Source: an uncultured Selenomonadaceae bacterium
GTDB taxonomy: Bacteria; Bacillota; Negativicutes; Selenomonadales; Selenomonadaceae
Assembly (NCBI GenBank): GCA_910579115.1
Contig: CAJTSO010000003.1
Location: 1 to 35,489, forward strand
Reading direction: 5' to 3'
DNA: 35,489 nt
Shown here: in pieces, positions 1 to 7,646 of the stretch
Position numbering within the stretch: position 1 is the first letter of the stretch
Layout of the letters: the number at the start of each line of letters is the position of its first letter
Notes under the pieces: model-generated
Told to the model about the DNA's origin: nothing
The model's database searches: none
What the model saw: the letters and a program-made list of their open reading frames with translations, nothing else
Position numbers and translations under genes: made by a program

Positions 1-393
1 ATGAGGCCTGATGGGGAAAACCTATTTGTAGTAACTCCTTCATCAGCCTCCAAACTGGTAGCTTGTGTGGCGCAATTTCACAAAACCTGGTCAATGAATG
101 GAAGCTTGGGGCTGATGTGGTTCGTTTATCTTATTTTATCAATTTTGATGGTCGTCAGCGGTCTGCTTGTCCATGTTCGCCGGAACAAGGATACGGGAGG
201 ATATCCGGATACTGAAAAGAAACAAACCAATATAGATAGATTTTTGTTGCCAGCTTTTATTACGGTTACAGTGATTCTTAGTTTTGCTCTTACCAGATGT
301 GATGAAAGTGGCAGCCTGGCGGCGGCAGTATTGCTTATTCCTGTGTTGGTGGCAGGTTTGAAAATGTGGAAGATTAATAAAAGAAAATTATAA
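1..393 (+). CDS. membrane protein, probably 5'-truncated by the window edge
   Basis: The frame is open from base 1 (an ATG falls exactly there) and ends in TAA at 391-393, so the true start may lie upstream. The visible 130 residues hold a hydrophobic segment at about 37-59 ending in HVRRNK, then two more at about 82-98 and 106-122, and a basic tail (KMWKINKRKL). The stretch FHKTW followed by a helix and RR loosely recalls the C-terminal helix of PepSY-associated membrane proteins, but this is a weak resemblance. It lies 32 bases before the ABC ATPase start and probably belongs to the same transcript. I do not recognise the family with certainty. Confidence 0.5.
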   Translation: MRPDGENLFVVTPSSASKLVACVAQFHKTWSMNGSLGLMWFVYLILSILMVVSGLLVHVRRNKDTGGYPDTEKKQTNIDRFLLPAFITVTVILSFALTRCDESGSLAAAVLLIPVLVAGLKMWKINKRKL

Positions 394-425
394 CTGGCAT
401 AATCACTATTTTTTAGGTGGTTTGT

Positions 426-1274
426 ATGATTGAATTAAAAAATGTTGTAAAGCGATTCAAGCATAAGGGTCCCGATGGAAAAACAGCCATAAAAACAGCG
501 GTGAACGGTTTATCGCTCAGAATAAATAATGGCGAAATATTTGGACTGCTTGGTCCCAATGGCGCAGGTAAAACCACAACTATAAGAATGCTTACAACTT
601 TAACTCAGCCAAGTGAGGGTAAAATTCTTTATGATGGAATCCTCCTTGAAGGAAATGAGAGGGTAATAAAGCAGAAAATTGGTGTTGTTCCCCAGAACTT
701 AAATTTTGACCAGGATTTGACAGCTGGGGAAAATATGGAACTACATGCGAGACTTTATCGGCTGCCAAAGAACAAAAGAGAACAAAGAATAAAAGAATTG
801 CTGAAATTTGTAGAGCTTGAGGATGTTGTTAATGACAGTGTAAGAAAGCTGTCAGGAGGAATGAAACGCAGGCTGTTGATTGCCCGGGGTCTTATCCATG
901 AGCCGGATGTTCTGTTTATGGATGAACCGACTGTTGCCCTTGATCCGCAAGTACGCCGCCGTATCTGGGAGCTTATTCGACAAATGGCAAGGAGAGGTAC
1001 TACGGTTTTGCTTACGACTCATTATATAGAAGAAGCGGAAGCGCTTTGCAACCGGGTCGCCATCATGAAGAAAGGCACTATTTTGGATGTTGATACTCCA
1101 GAGGGATTTATAGACCATTACGGACGATATTTGGCGGAATGGGAAGGGTCTTGGCGTTTTTTTATGGAAGAGGCGAAAGCATTAGATTTCATTAAAAGTC
1201 TTATCGTAAAGGGCAGCGTTCGGCCTACAACCTTGGAGGATATTTTTATGGAGTTGACCGGTCGCAGAGAATGA
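426..1274 (+). CDS. ABC-2 type transporter ATP-binding protein (DrrA/CcmA-like)
   Basis: ATPase subunit that would power the membrane permease encoded just downstream; acts at the inner face of the cytoplasmic membrane. Walker A is GPNGAGKTT near residue 43, the signature is LSGGMKRR near 141, Walker B is VLFMDEP near 161 followed by LDP, and the switch histidine is in TTHYIEEAEAL. The 282-residue length and the C-terminal extension after the nucleotide-binding domain fit the exporter-type DrrA group. I chose ATG 426 because AGGTGG at 415-420 lies five bases upstream; a GTG at 417 is in frame but sits inside that ribosome site. The substrate cannot be told from sequence. Confidence 0.92.
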   Translation: MIELKNVVKRFKHKGPDGKTAIKTAVNGLSLRINNGEIFGLLGPNGAGKTTTIRMLTTLTQPSEGKILYDGILLEGNERVIKQKIGVVPQNLNFDQDLTAGENMELHARLYRLPKNKREQRIKELLKFVELEDVVNDSVRKLSGGMKRRLLIARGLIHEPDVLFMDEPTVALDPQVRRRIWELIRQMARRGTTVLLTTHYIEEAEALCNRVAIMKKGTILDVDTPEGFIDHYGRYLAEWEGSWRFFMEEAKALDFIKSLIVKGSVRPTTLEDIFMELTGRRE

Positions 1275-1295
1275 TTGGATAGATAAGGTATTATT

Positions 1296-2042
1296 GTGGG
1301 ACGAATACATGATATTATGACGGTGTTTTGGCGTGATTGGATTGTGCTTAAACATCGTATGGCAGCTTTTATTATAAGCCGAATGATTGCGCCGATGCTT
1401 TATATGTTCGCTTTTGGCTGGGGTCTTGGTCGAAGTATCGATACAGGCGTCGGCGTAAGCTACCTTGATTTCCTTGTACCAGGTATTTTGGCTATGAATT
1501 CAATGAACATTAGCTTTAACAGTGTAACGCCTGTCCATGCTGAGCGGGTTTACCACAAGAGTCTTGAGGAATACATTGTCGCGCCAATCTGGCCGCCTGC
1601 GTTTGTTATCGGTAAAATCACGGCGGCTGTTCTCCGAGGACTCATTTCCTCAATAATTATTTTGGCATTAGCTTTTGCCTTTGGAGCGCAGGTCGTTACA
1701 TCAATCTGGTTTTGGCTTGTTATCATAATGAATTGCGGAATATTTGCCGGAATCGGTTTTCTGGCATCTATGTACCTTTCTACTTATGAGAAAATGGGAC
1801 AAATAAATACCTATGTGCTTTTACCTATGTCCTTTCTCTGCGGCACATTCTTTTCAACAAAGACCATGCCCGATATGTTGAGATTGATAATTGACATATT
1901 GCCACTTACCCATACAAGTGTTACTTTGCGGGCAATTTCACTGGGTCAACCGTTTGAATACTTATCTGTAGTAGCTCTTTTGGCTTACCTTGTTGTGGTC
2001 ACGGTATGGGGTTGCCGTGCTTTTGAAGATCTTCGTAAATAA
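1296..2042 (+). CDS. ABC-2 type transporter permease
   Basis: Six-helix permease of the ABC-2 (DrrB/NodJ) family, 248 residues, partner of the preceding ATPase. Hydrophobic segments lie at roughly residues 23-42, 60-75, 105-130, 139-162, 172-190 and 222-240. The conserved centre is visible as the region from YLDFLVPGILAMNSM through the later LLPMSFLCGTFFSTKTMP, a typical ABC-2 signature (PLxFLSGxFFP-like). Translation starts at GTG 1296 with AAGG about seven bases upstream; the gap from the ATPase gene is 21 bases, so the two are co-transcribed. The cargo is unknown (drug, lipid or polysaccharide are usual); presence beside a metal-type ABC system might indicate metal homeostasis, which is inference only. 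Confidence 0.9.
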   Translation: MGRIHDIMTVFWRDWIVLKHRMAAFIISRMIAPMLYMFAFGWGLGRSIDTGVGVSYLDFLVPGILAMNSMNISFNSVTPVHAERVYHKSLEEYIVAPIWPPAFVIGKITAAVLRGLISSIIILALAFAFGAQVVTSIWFWLVIIMNCGIFAGIGFLASMYLSTYEKMGQINTYVLLPMSFLCGTFFSTKTMPDMLRLIIDILPLTHTSVTLRAISLGQPFEYLSVVALLAYLVVVTVWGCRAFEDLRK

Positions 2043-2113
2043 TATTTATTATTCTTTAATATTTGTCTAATCCTGTTCTGGTTTTAGGCGAATAGAATGA
2101 AAGGAAAAGAGAA

Positions 2114-2947
2114 TTGCTCCGTTCAATATTTCATCATAAGCCGCCGGAAACTGATAGTGGAAGCTGTGCTCAGCGATTTTGTTGTACGAGAATAGAAAAT
2201 TTTTCCGTTGAATATGCAGGAACCGGGGTTTTATCCGATGTAAATCTACATATTCATTGCGGTCAGCTCACTGCCTTGATTGGTCCCAATGGGGCAGGAA
2301 AGTCAACCCTGATAAAGGCCATTCTTGGAGAAATTCCTCATAAAGGGAAGATAAGCTATATGTCGGGTAATGGGCGAAAATCTCCCCGGCCCCGGATTGG
2401 ATATGTCCCTCAGTATTTGAGTTTTGACGTGAGCGCTCCCACTACAGTTGAAGATTTTTTTCTGGCGGCCCTGTCAAATAAACCTGTATGGCTGATGGGA
2501 GCAGGTAAACTTCGCAATCGTATATTGAATGATTTGACAAGGGTTAGGGCAGAGGGGCTTGTTGCTCGGCGGTTAGGAGCATTGTCCGGTGGCGAGCTTC
2601 AAAGAGTGCTGCTAGCGCTTGCTTTAGATCCGGTACCAGAGCTTCTGATTCTTGATGAACCTGTATCCGGCGTGGATCATAATGGCCTTGCCCTCTTTTA
2701 CGAAATCCTTGATAAACTCAGAGAAACTGAGGATATGGCAATCCTATTGGTGAGTCATGATTTGGATTTGGTTGCAAGGAATGCTGATAAAGTAGTGTGC
2801 CTTTGTGATGGCGTTGCCATAACAGGTACACCGAGGATGGTATTTGATAATGGCCGAGTAAAAAATGTTTTCGGTGAAATATACGTACCGGATGAGAATT
2901 ATCAGCCGCCGGTTTTTGTTCCTGTCAAGCATGGGGGAGATGAATGA
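2114..2947 (+). CDS. metal (zinc/manganese-type) ABC transporter ATP-binding protein
   Basis: ATPase of an ABC importer of the ZnuC/MntB class. Walker A is GPNGAGKST near residue 61, the signature is LSGGELQR near 160, Walker B is LLILDEP near 178 followed by SGVD, and the switch region is LLVSHDLDLV. The SGGELQRVLLALAL and DEPVSGVD wording is characteristic of the zinc/manganese family. The start is TTG 2114, preceded by AAAGGAAAAGAG; the ATG at 2097 is in another frame. Its stop overlaps the permease start by four bases (ATGA), which indicates translational coupling. The N-terminal 25 residues before the domain are unusual and cysteine-containing. Zinc versus manganese cannot be decided here. 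Confidence 0.9.
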   Translation: MLRSIFHHKPPETDSGSCAQRFCCTRIENFSVEYAGTGVLSDVNLHIHCGQLTALIGPNGAGKSTLIKAILGEIPHKGKISYMSGNGRKSPRPRIGYVPQYLSFDVSAPTTVEDFFLAALSNKPVWLMGAGKLRNRILNDLTRVRAEGLVARRLGALSGGELQRVLLALALDPVPELLILDEPVSGVDHNGLALFYEILDKLRETEDMAILLVSHDLDLVARNADKVVCLCDGVAITGTPRMVFDNGRVKNVFGEIYVPDENYQPPVFVPVKHGGDE

Positions 2948-3789
2948 TGGACTTCGTTTATTCTCTTCTTGACAAGGCATTTCCTTTTGAATTATTAAGC
3001 TATTCCTTTATGAAGAATGCCTTTTTGGCCATCCTGCTTGTGACTCCCTTATTTGGACTACTTTCCACTATGGTTGTTTCAAACAGAATGGCGTTTTTCG
3101 CCGATTCTTTGGGGCATGGCGCTTTTTCTGGCATTGCGATAGGAGTGCTTTTAGGCGCAAGCTCGCCGCTGCTTTCGTTGATTCTCTTTTCGGTAATTTT
3201 TGCGGTTTTTATAACATATATAAAGCAGAGGAGCAATGAATCTACCGATACAGTTATAGGCGTCTTCTCTGCCATGGCCGTGGCATTGGGGCTGATGATT
3301 ATGTCCCGTGGAGGAGGATTTAATAAGTTTTCGTCATACCTTATCGGTGATGTATTGAGTATACGCCGGGAAGAAATTGCAGTACTTTTCGTAATTTTTT
3401 GTGGGGTAATAGTTGCTTGGAGTCTGTTGTTCAACTCTCTGCTGCTGCTATCCATAAACGCAGCCTTTGCCCGTAGCCGTGGAATAAGATCATTTCTTAT
3501 AGAAAGTTGCTTTGCCTCACTGGTAGCTGTTGTGGTAGCTATGTCAATTCAAGGGGTCGGAATACTTGTAATCAATTCTTTGCTGGTGTTACCGGGAGCT
3601 GCCGCAAGAAATGTTACCTCAGATGTTAAAGGGTATCACCTCGTGTCAGTTTTACTATCGGTTTTGTCCGGTTTAACCGGGCTGGTTGGCGCTTATTATT
3701 GTGATATGGCGGTAGGGGCAACAGTCGTTCTGGTTGCTGCCGTATGCTATTTTTTGACACTTTTGTTGAAGCCATATTTTGTGAAATGA
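2944..3789 (+). CDS. metal (zinc/manganese-type) ABC transporter permease
   Basis: Membrane subunit of the ABC-3 family (ZnuB/MntC), 281 residues with about eight hydrophobic segments. Typical signatures are ADSLGHGAFSGIAIG near residue 53 and the later INSLLVLPGAAARN near 215, both hallmark regions of this family. It overlaps the ATPase gene by four bases. No solute-binding protein gene (ZnuA type) follows it, so either that gene lies upstream of the window, is elsewhere in the genome, or the pair works without one. Confidence in the family is high, in the exact metal low. Confidence 0.92.
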   Translation: MMDFVYSLLDKAFPFELLSYSFMKNAFLAILLVTPLFGLLSTMVVSNRMAFFADSLGHGAFSGIAIGVLLGASSPLLSLILFSVIFAVFITYIKQRSNESTDTVIGVFSAMAVALGLMIMSRGGGFNKFSSYLIGDVLSIRREEIAVLFVIFCGVIVAWSLLFNSLLLLSINAAFARSRGIRSFLIESCFASLVAVVVAMSIQGVGILVINSLLVLPGAAARNVTSDVKGYHLVSVLLSVLSGLTGLVGAYYCDMAVGATVVLVAAVCYFLTLLLKPYFVK

Positions 3790-3804
3790 AAAGGAGGAAC
3801 TGTC

Positions 3805-4140
3805 TTGGCTATATTATCAATTTTATTTGCGATTATTTGTGCGTATCTCGTTAAAAGAGATGCAGAAAAAAGAGGCTTAAGTACGGGTCCGATGCTCTTA
3901 TGGACGGTGGCAACCCTGTTTGTTCCCTTGATGGGTGTGGCTTATCTCTTTTTTGGTCGGCCGAAGAATCTTCCCAGGAGATTTGAAGCGGCTGATACAG
4001 TGGATAATCCTTATCGCAGACAAGGGAACAGGGAGGTTTCAGTCAATGAGCATAGTTATTGTCCAAACTGCGGAAAAAATGTACCTGTAGGTTTTACATA
4101 TTGCCCTCATTGCCGGGTTCAATTAAAAGATGAAAACTGA
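3805..4140 (+). CDS. small membrane protein with C-terminal zinc ribbon
   Basis: A 111-residue protein with two hydrophobic segments (about 2-14 and 29-50) and a C-terminal double-CxxC zinc ribbon: CPNCGK near residue 87 and CPHCR near 102. The start is TTG 3805 with a strong AGGAGG site eight bases upstream. It follows the permease by 15 bases and is the last gene before a terminator, so it shares the metal-transport transcript. Zinc-ribbon membrane proteins of this kind are common and functionally undefined; a link to zinc supply is suggested only by position. Confidence 0.85.
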   Translation: MAILSILFAIICAYLVKRDAEKRGLSTGPMLLWTVATLFVPLMGVAYLFFGRPKNLPRRFEAADTVDNPYRRQGNREVSVNEHSYCPNCGKNVPVGFTYCPHCRVQLKDEN

Positions 4141-4149
4141 ATCGTGACT

Positions 4150-4180
4150 AAAAAGCCGCTGCTAAATGTAGCGGCTTTTT
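4150..4180 (+). terminator. intrinsic terminator of the metal ABC operon
   Basis: AAAAAGCCGCT at 4150-4160 pairs with AGCGGCTTTTT at 4170-4180 around a nine-base loop. A and T runs flank the GC stem, so it could act in both directions; it lies ten bases after the zinc-ribbon gene. Confidence 0.9.
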
Positions 4181-4189
4181 AGAAAATCA

Positions 4190-4221
4190 AAACACGCATG
4201 GGAAAAATCCCATGCGTGTTT
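4190..4221 (-). terminator. intrinsic terminator downstream of tRNA-Ser
   Basis: A perfect 14-bp stem (4190-4203 with 4208-4221) closes a four-base loop. Read on the minus strand it is followed by GTTTTGATTTT, so it best fits termination of the tRNA transcript, 12 bases beyond the CCA end. Confidence 0.85.
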
Positions 4222-4233
4222 GATACTTAATTA

Positions 4234-4322
<89 letters not shown>

Positions 4323-4333
4323 AAGCATTCGAC

Positions 4334-4362
4334 ATTATATCAGCGTAATTGACCAGTGTCAA
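4334..4362 (-). promoter_or_regulatory. consensus sigma-A promoter for tRNA-Ser
   Basis: On the minus strand TTGACA (complement of 4357-4362) and TATAAT (complement of 4334-4339) are separated by exactly 17 bases, a perfect consensus match, with the tRNA beginning 11 bases after the -10 box. Confidence 0.93.
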
Positions 4363-4396
4363 GAAAAAGGGAGGAGTAACAAGATTGTGTAATCGG

Positions 4397-5881
4397 TTAA
4401 TGGTCATTTTCCATGGCAACCATTTTGTCAAAAATATCGGTTATGTCTTTGGTTGGAGCTTTGTCAATGAGGCTTACGATAATTATAGCGATGGCGGAGA
4501 ATATGAAACCGGGTACAAGCTCATATATACCAAAGAGTTCCAGCTGCTTCCATATCAAAACTGTTAGACCGCCGACAACTATTCCGGCAATAGCTCCGTT
4601 TCTGGTAGTGCGCCGCCAAAATAAGGCGGCAAGGGTAATGGGGCCAAAGGCTGCTCCAAACCCAGCCCAAGCATAAGCAACCATATCCAAAATGTAATTG
4701 TTAGGATCGAGACCAAGGAGCAGGGACATCAGAGCTATCGCCAAAACAGAGAATCGGCCAACCCAGACCAGTTCCCCTTCGCTAGCATTTTTCTTTATGA
4801 TGGCGGCGTAGAAGTCCTGAGCGATAGCCGAGGCGGCCACGAGAAGCTGCGAAGAAGCGGTGCTCATTATTGCAGCCAGTACGGCGCTTAATACAATGCC
4901 GGCAGCAAAAGGATTGAAAAGGCGGTGAGTCATTACAAGGAATACCGTTTCGGCGTTGGTTCCTTTAAGTGAATCAGTCAGATAGACGCTGCCGACCATA
5001 CCCACGAGGACTGCGGCACTCAGGGAAATTGCAACCCAGGTCATGGCAATATTCATAGCAGGCTTGATTTCTTTAGAAGAGCTTATGGCCATGAATCTTA
5101 CGAGAATGTGAGGCTGACCAAAGTAGCCAAGTCCCCAGCCCATAAGAGACACGAACTCTATCATAGAGAGGGTGGAGCCATCAGGCTTGATTAATGGCTG
5201 GAAGAATGTGGGGTGGGCAGTAAAAATAGCCGTCGTGGTTTCTGTAATACCGCCAAGAGAAAGAGCGGCCATTGTAGGAACGATGATTATCGCGCCAAAC
5301 ATCATAAGTCCCATAATGAAATCAGTGGTGCATACAGCGGTGAAGCCACCGACAAAGGTGTAAAAGACAACGACGAAGGCTCCGAGAAAAAGGGAGTATT
5401 CATAAGGAAGATGGAAAATCGTTTCAAAAAGTTTTCCTCCGGCTACAAATCCGGAAGATGTGTATATCACAAAAAAAATAAGGATAAATATTGCCGGGAT
5501 AACCCGTAGAAAGTTGCTGTTGTCTTTGAAGCGATTCTGGAAAAAGTCCGGCAAGGTTAGGGAATTATTCGCCAATTCAGTATAATTACGAAGGCGGCTG
5601 GCAACAAATTGCCAGTTGAGAAGGGTTCCAATGGCCAGACCAAGACCAATCCAACCGGCGTTGAAACCAGCAACATAAGCATAGCCAGGCAACCCCATAA
5701 GCATCCAGCCACTCATGTCCGAGGCTTCAGCGCTGAGCGAAATAATCCATGCGCCAAGCTGCCTGTTTCCTAAAATATAGTCTGACATATTTGAAGTCTT
5801 TTTGTAATAAAGGACTCCAATAGCCATCATTGCGCCCAAGTAGAGTACAAATGCAACGATAATGTAGGTAGAATCACTCAA
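4397..5881 (-). CDS. putP: sodium/proline symporter
   Basis: Sodium:solute symporter of the SSS family, 494 residues, in the cytoplasmic membrane, expected to import L-proline with sodium. The PutP-typical motif AEASDMSGWMLMGLPG lies near residue 52, after a first helix and YILGNRQLGAW. The family's GFTAVCTTDF region, GQPHILVRFMA and the later STASSQLLVAASAIAQDFY stretch are all present, and about 13 helices can be counted. Translation starts at TTG (5881, minus) with GGAGGG about seven bases upstream. It stands alone on the minus strand between plus-strand units; no terminator separates it from the tRNA gene downstream. Proline as substrate is inferred from the close PutP resemblance. Confidence 0.93.
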   Translation of the reverse strand: MSDSTYIIVAFVLYLGAMMAIGVLYYKKTSNMSDYILGNRQLGAWIISLSAEASDMSGWMLMGLPGYAYVAGFNAGWIGLGLAIGTLLNWQFVASRLRNYTELANNSLTLPDFFQNRFKDNSNFLRVIPAIFILIFFVIYTSSGFVAGGKLFETIFHLPYEYSLFLGAFVVVFYTFVGGFTAVCTTDFIMGLMMFGAIIIVPTMAALSLGGITETTTAIFTAHPTFFQPLIKPDGSTLSMIEFVSLMGWGLGYFGQPHILVRFMAISSSKEIKPAMNIAMTWVAISLSAAVLVGMVGSVYLTDSLKGTNAETVFLVMTHRLFNPFAAGIVLSAVLAAIMSTASSQLLVAASAIAQDFYAAIIKKNASEGELVWVGRFSVLAIALMSLLLGLDPNNYILDMVAYAWAGFGAAFGPITLAALFWRRTTRNGAIAGIVVGGLTVLIWKQLELFGIYELVPGFIFSAIAIIIVSLIDKAPTKDITDIFDKMVAMENDH

Positions 5882-5973
5882 ATAAATCCCTCCAAAAGAA
5901 TAATTTCATAAATTATATAACAGATAGAAATTTTTCGCCATATAAGATATTCATGTCATTTTTGTATACATTG

Positions 5974-5989
5974 TTTTACTCAAGTAAAA
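5974..5989. promoter_or_regulatory. palindrome upstream of putP, possible operator
   Basis: TTTTACT-CA-AGTAAAA forms two perfect 7-base arms with a 2-base centre, in the 319-base gap between divergent putP and the response regulator gene. It lies about 93 bases upstream of the putP start. The remainder of 5882-6200 contains AT-rich sequence, a TTATATAAT stretch that may be the putP -10 region on the minus strand, and the plus-strand promoter listed separately. No regulator can be named. Confidence 0.35.
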
Positions 5990-6130
5990 TATTTGAAATC
6001 CTCAATTATGTCTGTTGGTGAAATGGATGAGGTGATTATATCCGGGCTGACAGTATATTATGTTTAATCAGATAGAGCTATTGCAACGGCCAGATACAAA
6101 AATATTCGGGTGGTGTCGTCTAATTTGCTA

Positions 6131-6159
6131 TTGAGAAAGAGAGGAAAATTTTGTATACT
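6131..6159 (+). promoter_or_regulatory. sigma-A promoter of the REC-CheX/cheX unit
   Basis: TTGAGA at 6131-6136 and TATACT at 6154-6159 are separated by 17 bases; the predicted transcript would have about a 35-base leader before ATG 6201. Confidence 0.75.
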
Positions 6160-6200
6160 GTACGAAAATAAACACAAGAGCTTAGTGGGGTGACACCGTA

Positions 6201-7061
6201 ATGGAAAGAATCAGCGTGATGATTGTTGATGACTCTCGCATTAGCTGTGCCATTATTTCTGATTTGTTGTCGAAAACAAGATTTGAGGTAGTAGCAACAG
6301 CCCGTACTGCTGCTGAGGCAGTAGAAATGTTTGAGCAATATCGACCTGAAGTCGTCACTATGGATATGAATCTGCCGGATGCCAACGGTTTTGAATGTAC
6401 GAAAAATCTGAGAAAGATTGATAATAATGTTCGGGTTGTCATGATTAGTTCAATGTATGATGACAGCCTGATTGAACAGGGAAAAACGGTTGGCATTTTT
6501 GATTTTGTTCAAAAGCCTGTTCGCATTGATGAGCTTCTTGAGGCATTAGTTAATTTGTGTAGTCGCAAGCTGGTTAGTACGAATAATTTCAATGAAGACT
6601 ATGTGCCTGAATTCAATAAAGCTCTCTCAGAAACCTTGGAGGGTTTTACTGGTCAGGAATGTCTGCAGTACGCAGAAAAAGCCGAAAGCGATTCCCTCTT
6701 GCTGGAAGGCATTTCGGTACTGATGGGGCTAACTGGTGAGCCTCGCGGTCGGGTTGTTATACATATGGATCAAAAGACGATGTATAAGTTTACAGCGGCA
6801 TTTCTAAATAAGGATGAGAGCCAGCTGGATGATGAAACGGCGATGGAAACGCTTCAAGAGGCAGTGAACATTATCGTTGGGCGTGCAGTTTCTGCCATCA
6901 ATGACCATAGTAAGGGAAAGGAAATGCGGATAACCCCTCCGGGGCTGATTGTGGGCTATAATGTGAAATTGGCGGGAGCTGGACTGAAGGCGTTCCGAAC
7001 AAAGTGCGTTTCAGTGTTTGGTACTATGTATATGGAAATGGGATTTGCAGAGGAGAATTAA
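6201..7061 (+). CDS. response regulator with C-terminal CheX-type phosphatase domain
   Basis: Cytoplasmic signalling protein of 286 residues. Residues 1-118 form a receiver domain: acidic pair D10/D11, phospho-acceptor D55 in VVTMDMNLPD, S83/S84 at the switch position, and K105 in QKP. After a linker, residues about 137-286 resemble the CheC/CheX family: the catalytic pattern ExxNxxxG is present as EAVNIIVG (E220, N223). In CheX proteins this pair helps hydrolyse phospho-aspartate on a receiver, so the protein may carry both substrate and phosphatase. The start ATG 6201 has GTGGGGTG eight or so bases upstream. A separate CheX gene follows after three bases; no kinase is nearby. Confidence 0.9.
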   Translation: MERISVMIVDDSRISCAIISDLLSKTRFEVVATARTAAEAVEMFEQYRPEVVTMDMNLPDANGFECTKNLRKIDNNVRVVMISSMYDDSLIEQGKTVGIFDFVQKPVRIDELLEALVNLCSRKLVSTNNFNEDYVPEFNKALSETLEGFTGQECLQYAEKAESDSLLLEGISVLMGLTGEPRGRVVIHMDQKTMYKFTAAFLNKDESQLDDETAMETLQEAVNIIVGRAVSAINDHSKGKEMRITPPGLIVGYNVKLAGAGLKAFRTKCVSVFGTMYMEMGFAEEN

Positions 7062-7064
7062 CGC

Positions 7065-7523
7065 ATGGATGCAAAGCTTGTTAATCCGTTCATTGATGCT
7101 ATTGTTTCGGTAATGCCTATGTTGGGCTTACCAGTGCCTCAACGAGCAGATATGGGCGTTAAGAGTAAGACGGCAACAAGCCTTGGCGTAACTGTAATGG
7201 TAGGTTTTACGAAGCAGATTCGCGGAAATGTTGCCTACAACATGACGGAGGATACTGCGAAGTACATCGCTTCTTCCATGATGATGGGTATGCCGGTCGA
7301 GACCTTTGATGAAATGGCGCAGAGCGCAATATCCGAGATGAGTAATATGCTGACAGCCAACGCCGCCACTTCCTTGGCCGGGATGGGATATGATGTTGAT
7401 ATTTCTACACCAAGCTTGACCACCGGCGAAAACTTTCAGATAAGGATAAGCAATGACAGCTTTTTATTCGTAAAAATGGATATTGGTGGTCATACCATAG
7501 AGTTAAATATTGCTGTTGAATAA
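7065..7523 (+). CDS. cheX: CheX-like phosphatase domain protein
   Basis: A 152-residue single-domain protein of the CheX family. The catalytic helix is SAISEMSNMLTANA, with E91 and N94 in the ExxN arrangement needed to act on a phosphorylated receiver domain. The second helix that carries an additional ExxN in CheC is not obvious, matching CheX. It begins three bases after the REC-CheX gene and ends before a terminator, forming a two-gene unit. The neighbouring receiver at D55 is the obvious candidate substrate, which is inference. Known CheX acts as a dimer on CheY-P in chemotaxis, but no flagellar or chemotaxis cluster is present here. Confidence 0.88.
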   Translation: MDAKLVNPFIDAIVSVMPMLGLPVPQRADMGVKSKTATSLGVTVMVGFTKQIRGNVAYNMTEDTAKYIASSMMMGMPVETFDEMAQSAISEMSNMLTANAATSLAGMGYDVDISTPSLTTGENFQIRISNDSFLFVKMDIGGHTIELNIAVE

Positions 7524-7533
7524 AAGCGAATAA

Positions 7534-7559
7534 GGGGCATCGCACAGCGGTGCCTTTTT
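7534..7559 (+). terminator. intrinsic terminator after cheX
   Basis: GGCATCGC at 7536-7543 pairs with GCGGTGCC at 7547-7554 (one G-T pair) over a three-base loop, followed by TTTTT. Confidence 0.9.
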
Positions 7560-7584
7560 GCATTTAGATTATTATACAAAATTG

Positions 7585-7613
7585 TTGAGAATATCTTTTC
7601 ATTTTGATAGAAT
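7585..7613 (+). promoter_or_regulatory. sigma-A promoter of the argS operon
   Basis: TTGAGA (7585-7590) and TAGAAT (7608-7613) with a 17-base spacer; TGA before the -10 box makes it an extended -10 element. Start of transcription would be near 7620, which argues against the in-frame GTG at 7623 as the argS start. Confidence 0.8.
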
Positions 7614-7646
7614 AACCCTGTTGTGAATGTCGGGAGGAAATGGATT

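Noticed and set aside
6008..6067. 19-codon frame MSVGEMDEV... in the putP/REC-CheX gap
   Set aside because: No ribosome site and it lies upstream of the mapped-looking promoter at 6131.
7623..7646. Earlier GTG start for argS
   Set aside because: It lies about three bases from the predicted transcription start and before the strong ribosome site that serves TTG 7647.
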